From a bacterium (lineage in GTDB: Bacteria; Zixibacteria; MSB-5A5; GN15; FEB-12), in assembly GCA_029211095.1 (NCBI GenBank), contig JARGFS010000010.1:1-38936 (forward strand): a stretch of 38,936 nt of DNA. Direction: 5' to 3'. The notes beneath the pieces were generated by a model. The model was not told the DNA's origin. It ran no database searches and worked only from the letters and a program-made list of their open reading frames with translations. A program made the position numbers and the translations under genes. Below, piece by piece: positions 25,770 to 34,439 of the stretch; position 1 is the stretch's first letter; the number at the start of each line of letters is the position of its first letter.

Positions 25770-27263
25770 ATGCTTTTCAAAAATACAGTTTTAACAAGCC
25801 TGACTGTTTTGGTTCTTTTGGCCAATTCGCCTTTTGCGGCGGATTCGGTAGAGTTCAAGCTGCCCGACACCAGAGTGGGTGAATTAACGGCTGAATTTAT
25901 CAAAGCTTTCAATTCCGGCGATAAAGAGCAATGGACAATGTTCATCTCTGAATACTGGAAACCTTCGGAGCAGGAGGGCGCCACCGAGCGACGTCTCGGC
26001 TTTTTTGAAATGCTGACTAATGACCTCGGCCCTATTGAACCGGTGATAGTTGAGAGTTCCGATGAATTCTCAATCCGCTTTCTCGCCCGGGGAACCGTGC
26101 CGCAGGGTCCTTTCGAGTGGATTAGGATCGGTTTCCAGATCGACACTCTGGCGCCCAATTTGATATTGCGTGCCTCGGCTGATCCCGGCGAAAACCCCAA
26201 GTACGCAATCCCCGAAGGAAAGCTGACTGACAAAGATATAGCCGCCTTCCTGGAAAAATACATGGCCGATCTGGCGGCAGATGATAAATTTTCCGGAGCG
26301 GCCATACTGGCCCGGGAAGGAGAACCAATTTTTGCAGGGGCTTTTGGTCTGGCCAGTAAGCGGTGGAACATACCCAACAAGCTGGACACAAAGTTTAACC
26401 TGGGTTCCATGAACAAGATGTTTACCTCTGTCGCCATTGCCCAGTTAGTCCAGCAGGGGGAGCTGTCTTTCGATGACAAGGTGGGTACGTACCTGCCTGA
26501 TTGTCCAAGTAAAGAGATCGCGGACAAGGTGACGATTCATCACCTCCTTACTCACACGTCAGGGATGCAGGATTACTGGGAAGAACTGTTCGATTCTCAC
26601 TGGTGGGAGATTAAAACTGTGGATCAGCTGGCCGCACTGATCTACGATGATCCACTGCTGTGCGAGCCGGGCGAAGAATTTCATTACAGCAACTCCGGGC
26701 CAATCGTGCTGGGCCAGATTATCGAGAAGGTAAGCGGCCGGAGCTACTATGACTATATCAGAGAAAATATATGCAAACCGGCCGGAATGATAAATACTGA
26801 CTGCTATGAAGTCGACACCCCGACGCCAAATCTGGCCATTGGATATACCAAAGAGACCTACACCGACAATGAGCCGCGCCCCGACCACTGGCGGAACAAC
26901 CTGTTTATGCATGCCTCCAAGGGCGGACCGGCCGGTGGAGGCTATTCGACGGTCGAAGACCTGATTCGGTTTGATCTGGCCCTGCACTCAGGGAAACTGC
27001 TGAGTAAAGAGTACGTGGATATCATCACCGCCGGAAAGGTGGAGATAGGTGGCCCGGAAATGAAGTACGGCTACCTCTTTGGCGATGAAAATTTTGATGG
27101 TATCCGGTCGGTCGGTCATAATGGGGGCGCACCCGGGATTAACGCCGAGCTTAAAATGTATGTTGACCTGGGTTACACCGTAGCGGTCATGGCAAACTAC
27201 GATATGGCCGCTGACCAGGTGGCCCACAAAATGGATGAGCTGATCCGGCAGCAACAGGAGTAG
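25770..27263 (+). CDS. serine hydrolase (beta-lactamase / class C family), secreted
   Basis: A 497-residue exported protein from the ATG at 25770 (GGAGG five bases upstream); the longer frame to 25734 only adds leader. The signal peptide is about 1-23. The first domain (about 35-140) looks like an NTF2-like module ('LTAEFIKAFNSGDKEQWTMF'), then the hydrolase: SMNK (Ser213/Lys216), YSN (306-308) and HNGG (450-453) in place of KTG, with 'HHLLTHTSGMQDYWEELF' and 'GGGYSTVEDLIRF' as further family marks. It is a second, distinct member in the window, and unlike the gene at 3076 it has its accessory domain at the N-terminus. Physiological substrate unknown. Confidence 0.9.
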   Translation: MLFKNTVLTSLTVLVLLANSPFAADSVEFKLPDTRVGELTAEFIKAFNSGDKEQWTMFISEYWKPSEQEGATERRLGFFEMLTNDLGPIEPVIVESSDEFSIRFLARGTVPQGPFEWIRIGFQIDTLAPNLILRASADPGENPKYAIPEGKLTDKDIAAFLEKYMADLAADDKFSGAAILAREGEPIFAGAFGLASKRWNIPNKLDTKFNLGSMNKMFTSVAIAQLVQQGELSFDDKVGTYLPDCPSKEIADKVTIHHLLTHTSGMQDYWEELFDSHWWEIKTVDQLAALIYDDPLLCEPGEEFHYSNSGPIVLGQIIEKVSGRSYYDYIRENICKPAGMINTDCYEVDTPTPNLAIGYTKETYTDNEPRPDHWRNNLFMHASKGGPAGGGYSTVEDLIRFDLALHSGKLLSKEYVDIITAGKVEIGGPEMKYGYLFGDENFDGIRSVGHNGGAPGINAELKMYVDLGYTVAVMANYDMAADQVAHKMDELIRQQQE

Positions 27264-27314
27264 TTCTATCCCGGAGCATCTTCTCTTTTGAAATTACAGT
27301 TAGAAGGATATATT

Positions 27315-27349
27315 CTCCTGTCCGATATATGTAGTGATCAAGACAGGAG
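27315..27349 (+). terminator. hairpin after the serine hydrolase gene
   Basis: CTCCTGTC (27315-27322) pairs perfectly with GACAGGAG (27342-27349) around a 19-base loop. There is no U run, so termination would be weak or factor-dependent. It separates the hydrolase from the metal-efflux operon promoter. Confidence 0.4.
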
Positions 27350-27395
27350 GCTTCCCTGAGCGAAATATCCGAATTTCAACCTGATAGGTCTACTA

Positions 27396-27424
27396 TTGAC
27401 TGATCGGACAATTACCCGTATATT
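27396..27424 (+). promoter_or_regulatory. promoter of the metal-efflux operon, possibly leaderless
   Basis: TTGACT (27396-27401), a 17-base spacer and TATATT (27419-27424). Initiation 7-9 bases later would fall at 27431-27433, that is at the ATG of the first gene, which has no ribosome binding site. Confidence 0.6.
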
Positions 27425-27432
27425 GACTTGAT

Positions 27433-27861
27433 ATGAGACTGAGACTCAAACATGCTTTGGCCGTAGGTGTCTGCCTGCTTCTTTTTGTCGGACTAAATTT
27501 CGGCAGCTTTGGAGGCGTGTTATGTGTAGGAGGTGATGGACACTTACAGGTTGAACCCGTCTGTGAGCCCGGATGCAATGAGGATGACTACGCCTGCTTA
27601 CCAGAGGTTTGTGACAGCGAAAGCGAAGATCACCAGGATTGCAAAAGCTGCTCTGATCTGCCTCTGGAGGGGCCTGTCTGGCACTGGCAGAAGAAAAAGT
27701 CCCTCACTCAACAAGAAAACTCAACTACCCATGATTGTACGGTCGCTTTGATACTCGATAATCAGAGCATCAACTATCCCTCTTATAAACAATTTCATGG
27801 TTCTCCTCCCCCCGAAGAGATCTCCGTCCATCTGATTTCCACATCCGTTTTTCTCTGCTGA
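27433..27861 (+). CDS. small Cys-rich exported protein leading the metal-efflux operon
   Basis: A 142-residue protein with an N-terminal hydrophobic segment (about 8-28) followed by 'GGVLCVGGDGHLQVEPVCEP' and a cluster of Cys residues (PVCEPGC, YACLPEVC, DCKSCSDL). I recall similar short proteins with a 'VLCxGxDGHxxxE ... CxDCxDxPL' pattern in front of CzcABC/CusABC-type systems in other phyla; this is from memory. The Cys cluster and the location suggest binding of thiophilic metal in the periplasm or at the membrane. The last 45 residues contain 'SPPPEEISVHLISTSVFL', which is also family-like. ATG has no ribosome site and sits at the expected transcription start. Confidence 0.72.
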   Translation: MRLRLKHALAVGVCLLLFVGLNFGSFGGVLCVGGDGHLQVEPVCEPGCNEDDYACLPEVCDSESEDHQDCKSCSDLPLEGPVWHWQKKKSLTQQENSTTHDCTVALILDNQSINYPSYKQFHGSPPPEEISVHLISTSVFLC

Positions 27862-27962
27862 TCCACCAGCAATAATTCAATCTCAGAATAGACAGATCAT
27901 TCGCACTCGTAGGAAGTGCGCTTGTATTGCTGTTTGGAAAAATTGTTGTGGAGAGAAAAGCG

Positions 27963-29264
27963 ATGAAAATAAAAATGCCCATACTCGCCTTCATGGCCGT
28001 ATGGTTGGTAACTCTGACTGCAAGTATAGCCGCTAATGACCGCTGGCAAAGCGGTTTGGAATCTAACGGCTCTGGTCAGATGGAAAAGAGCTCAGTTCTG
28101 ACCTTTGCCGATGTTCTCAAGCGGGTCGCCGCCAACAATCCGTTGCTTCGATCAGTCAGTTTCCGGAACGAGGCTGCCGCTAATCGTTTGGAGCAGGCAG
28201 GTCTCAAAAGCAACCCGGAATTTTCAGCCGAAATTGAGGAAGTAGGCTGGAATGCACCCGGATTCTCAGAATCTGAATTGACCATATCGTTGTCGCAGGA
28301 AATTGATATATTCGGCAAACGGAAGGCGCGCAAGAATGTCGCCTCGGTTGAATATCAATCAACTGACTTTAGCGGTAAGGTTCGGGCGTTTGACCTGTAT
28401 ATCGACACCAGAAACAGGTTCAACAAACTCCTTCATGCCCAGAGATTTGCGGTTCTGGCCGCATCTTCGGTGCGACTGGCCGAAAATATCGTGGAAGGGC
28501 TTGAATACCGCGTAAGTCGTGGTGTCACTCTTCGATCAGACCTGCTTCTCGCCCAGCTTGAACTTCAGAGAATTATCCTTACTGATGAAGAAGCGCAGCA
28601 GGAGTTGGCTGGCGCCCGGCTTGCCCTGGCCGCACTATGGAACAGCAGCTCGGTCGATTTCACACTCTTTGCACCTGAGGAGCCCGACCTGCAACCGGTC
28701 CGCAGGAAACTGCCTACGCTGCTGAAGCAGATTGATTCAACCAGAATAGTGCGGGAATCACAGTACGATAAAGATATCCTGCAGGCCGGAATTGCCCTGG
28801 CCGAAGCCGAAGCAAAACCGACGCTGACTCTGGGTGGCGGTTTCAAAAGACTCCAGTTGGACAATTCCAAGTCATTTCTCTTTGGAGTCTCAATTCCACT
28901 TCCATTGTTCAATCGCAACCAGGGAGAGATCGCCGCTCTTAAGGCATCGTTGAACTCCAAAGAGTATGAGCAGGCACAGGCCAGGACAGAGACCATGGCT
29001 TATATTAGGATGACAACAGCCCGCCTGGACCAGCTTTTCAGCCGACATATAGCTCTTGATACTCTGCTGCTGCCTATTGCCGAGCGTGCCTATGCCAGCC
29101 TTGAGGAGACGCACAAAGTTGGACGCTTGCCATACACCACGCTGTTAGAGGCAGAACGCTCCCTGATTGAATTACGGTTTGAACACAATGATGTCCTCTT
29201 TGAAATCAATGAGCAGCTGGTAGCTCTGGAGCAGATAACAGGCATAAAAATGCATGACCAATAA
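27963..29264 (+). CDS. outer-membrane efflux channel, TolC/CzcC/CusC type
   Basis: A 433-residue outer-membrane factor. The ATG at 27963 is preceded by GGAGAG and gives a signal peptide (about 1-25). Two TolC-type repeats are visible, with 'FADVLKRVAANNPLLRSV' and 'NRLEQAGLKSNPEFSAEIEE' in the first and 'AEAEAKPTLTLGGGFKR' and 'GVSIPLPLFNRNQGEIAALK' in the second. The second motif is typical of the CzcC subgroup. It is 17 bases upstream of the adaptor gene. It would form the exit duct of the tripartite metal-efflux pump. Confidence 0.92.
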   Translation: MKIKMPILAFMAVWLVTLTASIAANDRWQSGLESNGSGQMEKSSVLTFADVLKRVAANNPLLRSVSFRNEAAANRLEQAGLKSNPEFSAEIEEVGWNAPGFSESELTISLSQEIDIFGKRKARKNVASVEYQSTDFSGKVRAFDLYIDTRNRFNKLLHAQRFAVLAASSVRLAENIVEGLEYRVSRGVTLRSDLLLAQLELQRIILTDEEAQQELAGARLALAALWNSSSVDFTLFAPEEPDLQPVRRKLPTLLKQIDSTRIVRESQYDKDILQAGIALAEAEAKPTLTLGGGFKRLQLDNSKSFLFGVSIPLPLFNRNQGEIAALKASLNSKEYEQAQARTETMAYIRMTTARLDQLFSRHIALDTLLLPIAERAYASLEETHKVGRLPYTTLLEAERSLIELRFEHNDVLFEINEQLVALEQITGIKMHDQ

Positions 29265-29281
29265 ACTCTGAGGTAGATGAA

Positions 29282-30271
29282 ATGAAAATATTGATGGTAA
29301 TTATCTCACTGGCCCTTCTCGCTCTGACGCCAGTCTACACAACCGCACAGGATGATCATGATCGTCATGATCATGGTGCGGAAGCGCCAACCCATGAGGA
29401 TGCGGCGCCAACCGGAGACCACGATGGTCATGAAGATGAATTAGTTGTGGAACTCTCTGCCGAGTCTGCCCGATTGGCCGGAATAGAGATTTCAACCGCT
29501 GTAACCGGACATGTTGACAGGACTGTCGATTTGCCCGGTGAGATAGGATTTAACGAGGACAGACTTGCGCATATCGCACCGCGATTTGCCGGTGTTGCCC
29601 AGCAAGCCAGGTTTCGTGTTGGAGACTATGTCAGCAGAGGTGACACGGTAGCCATTGTGGAGAGCAATGAGAGTATGAACAATTACTCAATCACGGCTCC
29701 TATCTCCGGTTGGGTTTTGGAAAGACATATTACTCCGGGGGAATTTGTCTCCGAAGAAAATAGTATTTATCTGATTGCTGATCTCTCCACCGTCTGGGTC
29801 AATCTGGCTGTCTACCCCAAAGATGCCGGACAAGTGAAAAAGGGACAGTCGGTAAAAATCTCCGCCATCGGATCAGAGAATGTCACTTCCGGAACTATCG
29901 AGTACATCACGCCGATTGTAGATCTTCGCACCCGAAGTCTCACCGCGCGCATCACTCTTTCCAATCCGGACAATCTCTGGCGTCCCGGATCGTTCGTCCT
30001 CGGGAAAATTGCTGCCGAATCGGGTACGAAAGGTCTGATCATCGAAAAAAGTGCGGTGCAGTACCTGGATGAGAAGAGCGTAATTTTTCTCCTTGATGGA
30101 CCCAACCGATTCAGGCCGGAGGAAGTGACCACCGGAGATAGCAACCAGACCATGGTTCAACTGTTGACCGACATCGGCGAGGGGACCAGGTACGTTTCCA
30201 AAGGTGCTTTTGAGCTCAAAGCCAAAATAGTCACCAGTAATCTGGACGCCCATGCGGGCCATGGCCATTAG
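29282..30271 (+). CDS. periplasmic adaptor of heavy-metal efflux RND system (CzcB/CusB type)
   Basis: A 329-residue membrane-fusion protein with a signal peptide (cleavage near TTAQ) and GAGGT before the ATG. A His/Asp-rich segment follows the signal ('DDHDRHDHGAEAPTHEDA', 'GDHDGHEDE') and the C-terminus is HAGHGH; both could bind Zn, Ni, Co or Cu. The core has the adaptor order: 'GEIGFNEDRLAHIAPRFAGV', lipoyl-like 'YSITAPISGWVLERHITPGE', beta-barrel 'VWVNLAVYPKDAGQVKKGQ' and 'LTARITLSNPDNLWRPGSFV'. The stop codon overlaps the long frame of the pump gene by a few codons; the pump ATG is 14 bases after this stop. Confidence 0.93.
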   Translation: MKILMVIISLALLALTPVYTTAQDDHDRHDHGAEAPTHEDAAPTGDHDGHEDELVVELSAESARLAGIEISTAVTGHVDRTVDLPGEIGFNEDRLAHIAPRFAGVAQQARFRVGDYVSRGDTVAIVESNESMNNYSITAPISGWVLERHITPGEFVSEENSIYLIADLSTVWVNLAVYPKDAGQVKKGQSVKISAIGSENVTSGTIEYITPIVDLRTRSLTARITLSNPDNLWRPGSFVLGKIAAESGTKGLIIEKSAVQYLDEKSVIFLLDGPNRFRPEEVTTGDSNQTMVQLLTDIGEGTRYVSKGAFELKAKIVTSNLDAHAGHGH

Positions 30272-30284
30272 CGCTGGGATAAAC

Positions 30285-33200
30285 ATGAAAAATTTATTTG
30301 AGTTAATACTGAAAAACCGTCTGATCGCAGTAATGCTGCTGTTGGGCATATTTGCCCTGGGGTCGCTCAGCTACCGGCAGCTGCCTACCGATGCTTTCCC
30401 GGACATCTCCCCCGTTATGGTGCCGATATTTGCCGAGGCACACGGTATGGCCCCGGAAGAGGTTGAGCGCCTGATTACCTTTCCGATAGAATCAGCCATG
30501 AATGGTCTGCCCGGAGTGCGACTCATCAAGTCAACTTCGGCATTCGGAATGTCTGTCATATATGTCTATTTTGAAGATAACGTTGACATCTATTTCGCGC
30601 GACAAATTGTATCCGAACGGTTGGCCAGCGCCCGCGGTGATCTTCCGGAGATGCATGAACAGCCCGGATTAGGCCCGATCTCCACCGGATTGGGCGAGGT
30701 ATTTATGTATTATCTTTCGGCTGACAGTACGGTTGAGACGGACGGGAAACCGCTTGACACTTACCTGCGCGAAATCAACGACTGGTCCATAAAATATCAG
30801 TTGCAGTCAGTCCCCGGAGTGACCAAAATTCTGTCCATGGGCGGCCATGTATTGCAGTACCAGATCAAGATCAACCCCTATGCGCTCAACAAATATGGGT
30901 TTGGTCTGGAAGACATTGTAGAAGCGGTCTCCAACAATAACCGGAATGCCGGCGGCCAGTTTCTGGTCCTGGGATCAGAAGAGTATCTTGTTCGGGGGAT
31001 CGGACTGCTGGAGAAGCGGGATGATCTGGCCAACCTGCAGCTGGAAGTGGTCAATGGAACCCCGATCCGATTGGGAGATGTAGCCGAAGTTGACTTTGGA
31101 AAAGAGATACGAAGAGGGGTGGTCACCCGAAATGGGGAAGAAGAGATTGTCGCCGGAATTGTGATGAAACTCTATGGCACCAATACTTCGGAAGTGATTG
31201 AGGGATTAAACCGGAAAATCCCGGAAGTACAGAACTCATTACCCCAGGGAGTCCACCTGGTCCCCTACTACAACCAGTCGGCTCTGGTCAGCAACGCCGT
31301 TAACACGGTTCGGGAGGCACTCTTCTACGGCGGGTTTCTGGTGGTGCTGGTGTTGGTGATGTTCCTCGGAAATATCCGGTCCGCCTTCATCGTCTCCCTT
31401 GCTCTACCGATTTGTGCCCTGATCGCGGCAATCTTCATGAACGGCGCTGAGATGTCGGCAAATCTTATGTCGTTGGGGGGGATCGCCATTGCTATCGGCC
31501 TCCTGGGGGATGCATCAATCGTGATTGTTGAGAACATCTACCGGCAACTGGGCGAAAGGAATAATGAAGAGAAGAGCAGATTTGAGATTATTGTCGCTGC
31601 CTGCACCGAGGTGGCCCGACCTATAATCTTTTCCGTCTCCATTATCATTATTGTCTTTTTGCCCCTGTTCACTCTGGAAGGTGTGGAGGGAAAGATGTTT
31701 TCACCGATGGCCTTCACAATAACATTTGCTCTTCTGGGCTCACTTGTGGCCGCATTGGTGATTTCTCCCGTCCTTTCCTCGTTTCTGTTAAAGAAAGGGG
31801 TCAGACGAGAATTTTTCCTGGTTAATCTGCTCAAAAACAGCTACCGACCCATTCTAAAATATGTCCTGAGGTTCCGGGCGATCATTTTGGCCGTTACTCT
31901 GGTGGTCTTCATTGGTACTCTGGCTATGGTTCCATATCTGGGGACGGAGTTTATTCCAACCCTTGAAGAGGGAGCTATTCAGATTAACGTGACAATGGCC
32001 CCGTCAATATCACTGGTCAAAGCGACTGAGACGATTATGCGGCTGGAAAAGGTTGTTATCGGCTTTGATGGCGTACAGCAGACGGTGGCGAAGATTGGTC
32101 GGCCCGAAGCTGGCAGCCATCCCCATCCGGTAAACTCTTCTCACATCCAGGTGATGCTCAAGCCGCCGGAAGAGTGGCGAGTGTACCGCTCCAAAGAGGA
32201 GTTGGTGGAAGCGTTAAATCAGAAACTGTCCGACTATCCCGGGGTTCAATTGGTTTTTTCGCAGCCGATACAGAGCATGTTTGATGAACTTCTTTCCGGA
32301 GTCAAAACCCAGCTGGCTATCAAGCTGTATGGCGAAGACTTAACGATCCTCAGGACCAAATCAGAAGAGATCAAAGAACTAATCCAGCCGGTTGAAGGTC
32401 TGGTTGATCTTTCGACCGAGCAGAGTTTTGGCCAGCCGCAGGTGCAGATTGTTGCCGACCGTGAGGCCTGCGCCAGGTATGGTGTTGATGTTTCCGGTAT
32501 TCTGGACGTGGTTGAGCTGGCTATCGGCGGTGAAGTAATTTCTCAGATATTCCTCAACACCCGGCGCTTTGGGATATATGTGCGTTATGACGAGTTGTAT
32601 CGCAAGGACCCGGAATCAATCAGGAATCTTCTGGTCCACGCCTCGGATGGCGTACTGCTTCCCCTGTCACAGGTGGCCGAAGTAAAAACGATAGTCGGCC
32701 CGATCCAGATCAACCGTGAAAAAAACCAGAGGCGCTGGATAATTTCCGGAAATGTGCGGGGACGTGATATGGGTGGGGTGGTCTCGGACATTAAAGGGCT
32801 GGTACAAGAGAGGATTGAACTTCCCCCCGGCTATTATGTTGAGTACGGAGGACAGTTTGAAAATCAGGAGCGAGCCATGAAGCGGCTTGGTATTATTGTA
32901 CCGGTTACGCTCTTTTTAATCTTTCTCCTGCTATACATGTCATTCGGCAGCATTAAGAGCGCTACGCTGATATTCATAAACGTCCCTCTCGCCCTGATCG
33001 GCGGAGTCTTGGGGTTGTATTTCACCGGTGAGTATCTCTCGGTCCCGGCCTCGGTCGGGTTTATCGCCCTGTTTGGTATCGCCGTTCAGAATGGCCTCGT
33101 GCTGGTCTCATATATAAATCAGCTTCGTGACAATGGTCTTCCGACCGAAGATGCAATAACCGAAGCCTGCATGCTTCGCTTGCGTCCGGTACTAATGACA

Positions 33201-33404
33201 GCCCTGACAACGATCCTCGGGCTGGTGCCGCTACTGCTGTCGCATGGAATGGGTTCCGAAGTTCAGCGGCCGTTGGCGGTGGTAGTGGTTTTTGGCCTGT
33301 TGTCTTCGACCTTCCTAACCCTGGCTCTCATTCCTGCTCTTTATAGCTGGTTTGCTCCAAAGCAAGTAGTAAAGGAAGTGCAAACCGATCAGGCGGTGTT
33401 TTAG
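30285..33404 (+). CDS. heavy-metal efflux RND transporter (CzcA/CusA family)
   Basis: A 1039-residue inner-membrane pump with twelve predicted helices and two large periplasmic loops. It begins 'MKNLFELILKNRLIAVMLLL' and contains 'LPTDAFPDISPVMVPIFAEA', 'GLEDIVEAVSNNNRNAGGQF' and 'YVEYGGQFENQERAMKRL', all HME-RND marks. Helix 4 reads 'GGIAIAIGLLGDASIVIVEN' with Asp409 and Glu416 for proton relay; the upstream position is Ala403, as in copper/silver CusA, not the extra Asp of CzcA. However, of the three CusA metal-binding Met positions only one seems kept, and 'MFDELLSGVKTQLAIKLYGE' is CzcA-like. Substrate is therefore open between monovalent and divalent metals. Last gene of the operon. Confidence 0.94.
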   Translation: MKNLFELILKNRLIAVMLLLGIFALGSLSYRQLPTDAFPDISPVMVPIFAEAHGMAPEEVERLITFPIESAMNGLPGVRLIKSTSAFGMSVIYVYFEDNVDIYFARQIVSERLASARGDLPEMHEQPGLGPISTGLGEVFMYYLSADSTVETDGKPLDTYLREINDWSIKYQLQSVPGVTKILSMGGHVLQYQIKINPYALNKYGFGLEDIVEAVSNNNRNAGGQFLVLGSEEYLVRGIGLLEKRDDLANLQLEVVNGTPIRLGDVAEVDFGKEIRRGVVTRNGEEEIVAGIVMKLYGTNTSEVIEGLNRKIPEVQNSLPQGVHLVPYYNQSALVSNAVNTVREALFYGGFLVVLVLVMFLGNIRSAFIVSLALPICALIAAIFMNGAEMSANLMSLGGIAIAIGLLGDASIVIVENIYRQLGERNNEEKSRFEIIVAACTEVARPIIFSVSIIIIVFLPLFTLEGVEGKMFSPMAFTITFALLGSLVAALVISPVLSSFLLKKGVRREFFLVNLLKNSYRPILKYVLRFRAIILAVTLVVFIGTLAMVPYLGTEFIPTLEEGAIQINVTMAPSISLVKATETIMRLEKVVIGFDGVQQTVAKIGRPEAGSHPHPVNSSHIQVMLKPPEEWRVYRSKEELVEALNQKLSDYPGVQLVFSQPIQSMFDELLSGVKTQLAIKLYGEDLTILRTKSEEIKELIQPVEGLVDLSTEQSFGQPQVQIVADREACARYGVDVSGILDVVELAIGGEVISQIFLNTRRFGIYVRYDELYRKDPESIRNLLVHASDGVLLPLSQVAEVKTIVGPIQINREKNQRRWIISGNVRGRDMGGVVSDIKGLVQERIELPPGYYVEYGGQFENQERAMKRLGIIVPVTLFLIFLLLYMSFGSIKSATLIFINVPLALIGGVLGLYFTGEYLSVPASVGFIALFGIAVQNGLVLVSYINQLRDNGLPTEDAITEACMLRLRPVLMTALTTILGLVPLLLSHGMGSEVQRPLAVVVVFGLLSSTFLTLALIPALYSWFAPKQVVKEVQTDQAVF

Positions 33405-33473
33405 ATTGCTGAACATGAATCATAGAACTTAGAAAGAGACAATATTCCTTCTGCCGATAGATAGTCGAAAGTT

Positions 33474-33823
33474 ATGAACGCCAGAGTGGGAATATACCGT
33501 CGGTTGGATGCCGGTGTCGGTTACGCCGTTGACACGGAGAAGCTGCTCTGGAGTGCACGCTTTCAGCCGCTGTATGACCAGAGCGCGATCTGGAGACCGG
33601 GGCTCATTTTGGGAACGGGCAGTGTGCAGGCAGGTGGGAGTGACCAGGCCGCTTACAACCCAGGGGTTCAAATCCCTGAGCTTGAATGAATCCTGCAGCA
33701 TCATCTTGTCGGACGGTCTGGCAACACTGCTGCCGGATTCTGGACCAGACATTTGGGCTGGGCGCATCCTTCCTGCTCATTGAATCGGAGTTTCCTGCTT
33801 TTTCACTTTCGGTCAGGCTGTAG
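33474..33823 (+). pseudogene. frameshifted remnant of an outer-membrane beta-barrel protein
   Basis: Three consecutive frames give one continuous protein-like reading. The first is 'VGIYRRLDAGVGYAVDTEKL' and 'WRPGLILGTGSVQAGGSDQ'. After a frame change near 33655 it reads 'QGFKSLSLNESCSIILSDGL' and ATLLPDSG. After a second change near 33745 it reads 'TFGLGASFLLIESEFPAFSL' then SVRL and a stop. 'GLILGTGSVQxGGSDQ' recalls YjbH-like or related beta-barrel proteins. There is no signal peptide or ribosome site, and an in-frame stop lies just before the first Met, so the 5' end is lost too. Sequencing error cannot be excluded but would need two indels in under 100 bases. Confidence 0.5.
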
Positions 33824-33904
33824 TTCTTGATCTCTTGACCCCGGCTGTTGACTCTGTTATTGTTGTGGGCAACGTTGCACTCTTGCATGAGGACTGTTAC
33901 GAAT

Positions 33905-34396
33905 ATGGACAAGTCATTTAGAGAGATGGTATGGCGTCAATTTGGTGCCGCTATTGATGCGCTGGAAGAAGCCATCAACGTCTGTCCCGAGAAACTCTGG
34001 GCGGATCGTAAAAGACAACCGGAGTTCTGGTACCTCGCTTTTCACACCCTTTTTTGGCTGGATTATTATACGTCAGAAGAGTATGAAGGGTTTACTCCCC
34101 CGCTTCCATTTGGTCTGGAGGAGAGGGACCCAGCTGGTGTCCTGCCGGAACGTCCGTATACCAAAGAGGAACTCCTGACTTACCTGGAGCATGGGCGCAC
34201 CAAAGGGAAAAAGAGAATTCTTTCCCTGACAGACCAGGAAGCAACCCGTACGGTTGCGCTTCGAAAAGCCACGCTCAGTTTTTCGGAGTTACTGCTCTAT
34301 ATAATGCGGCATATCCAGCACCATTCCGCTCAGCTCAATCTGATTCTTCGCCAGGAGACCGGATCGGCTCCCGGCTGGACTTTCATATCCAGGTGA
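33905..34396 (+). CDS. DinB-like four-helix protein
   Basis: A 163-residue protein from the ATG at 33905 with GAGGA about 11 bases upstream. It has DinB/YfiT-like helices: 'MDKSFREMVWRQFGAAIDAL', 'EFWYLAFHTLFWLDYYTSEE', then 'LLYIMRHIQHHSAQLNLILR'. His47, His136 and His140 match the three metal-ligating His positions of the superfamily. Members include bacillithiol transferases and glutathione- or mycothiol-dependent enzymes; many have no known function. A bacilliredoxin gene in the same window makes a thiol-transferase role thinkable, but that link is speculation. Confidence 0.78.
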   Translation: MDKSFREMVWRQFGAAIDALEEAINVCPEKLWADRKRQPEFWYLAFHTLFWLDYYTSEEYEGFTPPLPFGLEERDPAGVLPERPYTKEELLTYLEHGRTKGKKRILSLTDQEATRTVALRKATLSFSELLLYIMRHIQHHSAQLNLILRQETGSAPGWTFISR

Positions 34397-34439
34397 CCGG
34401 ATGAGCAGGTGGAAGTTGAATGCGTACGAACAATAGATG

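Noticed and set aside
33604-33912. Minus-strand frames of about 100 codons around 33429-33912
   Set aside because: They are antisense to the beta-barrel remnant, whose plus-strand frames read as protein.
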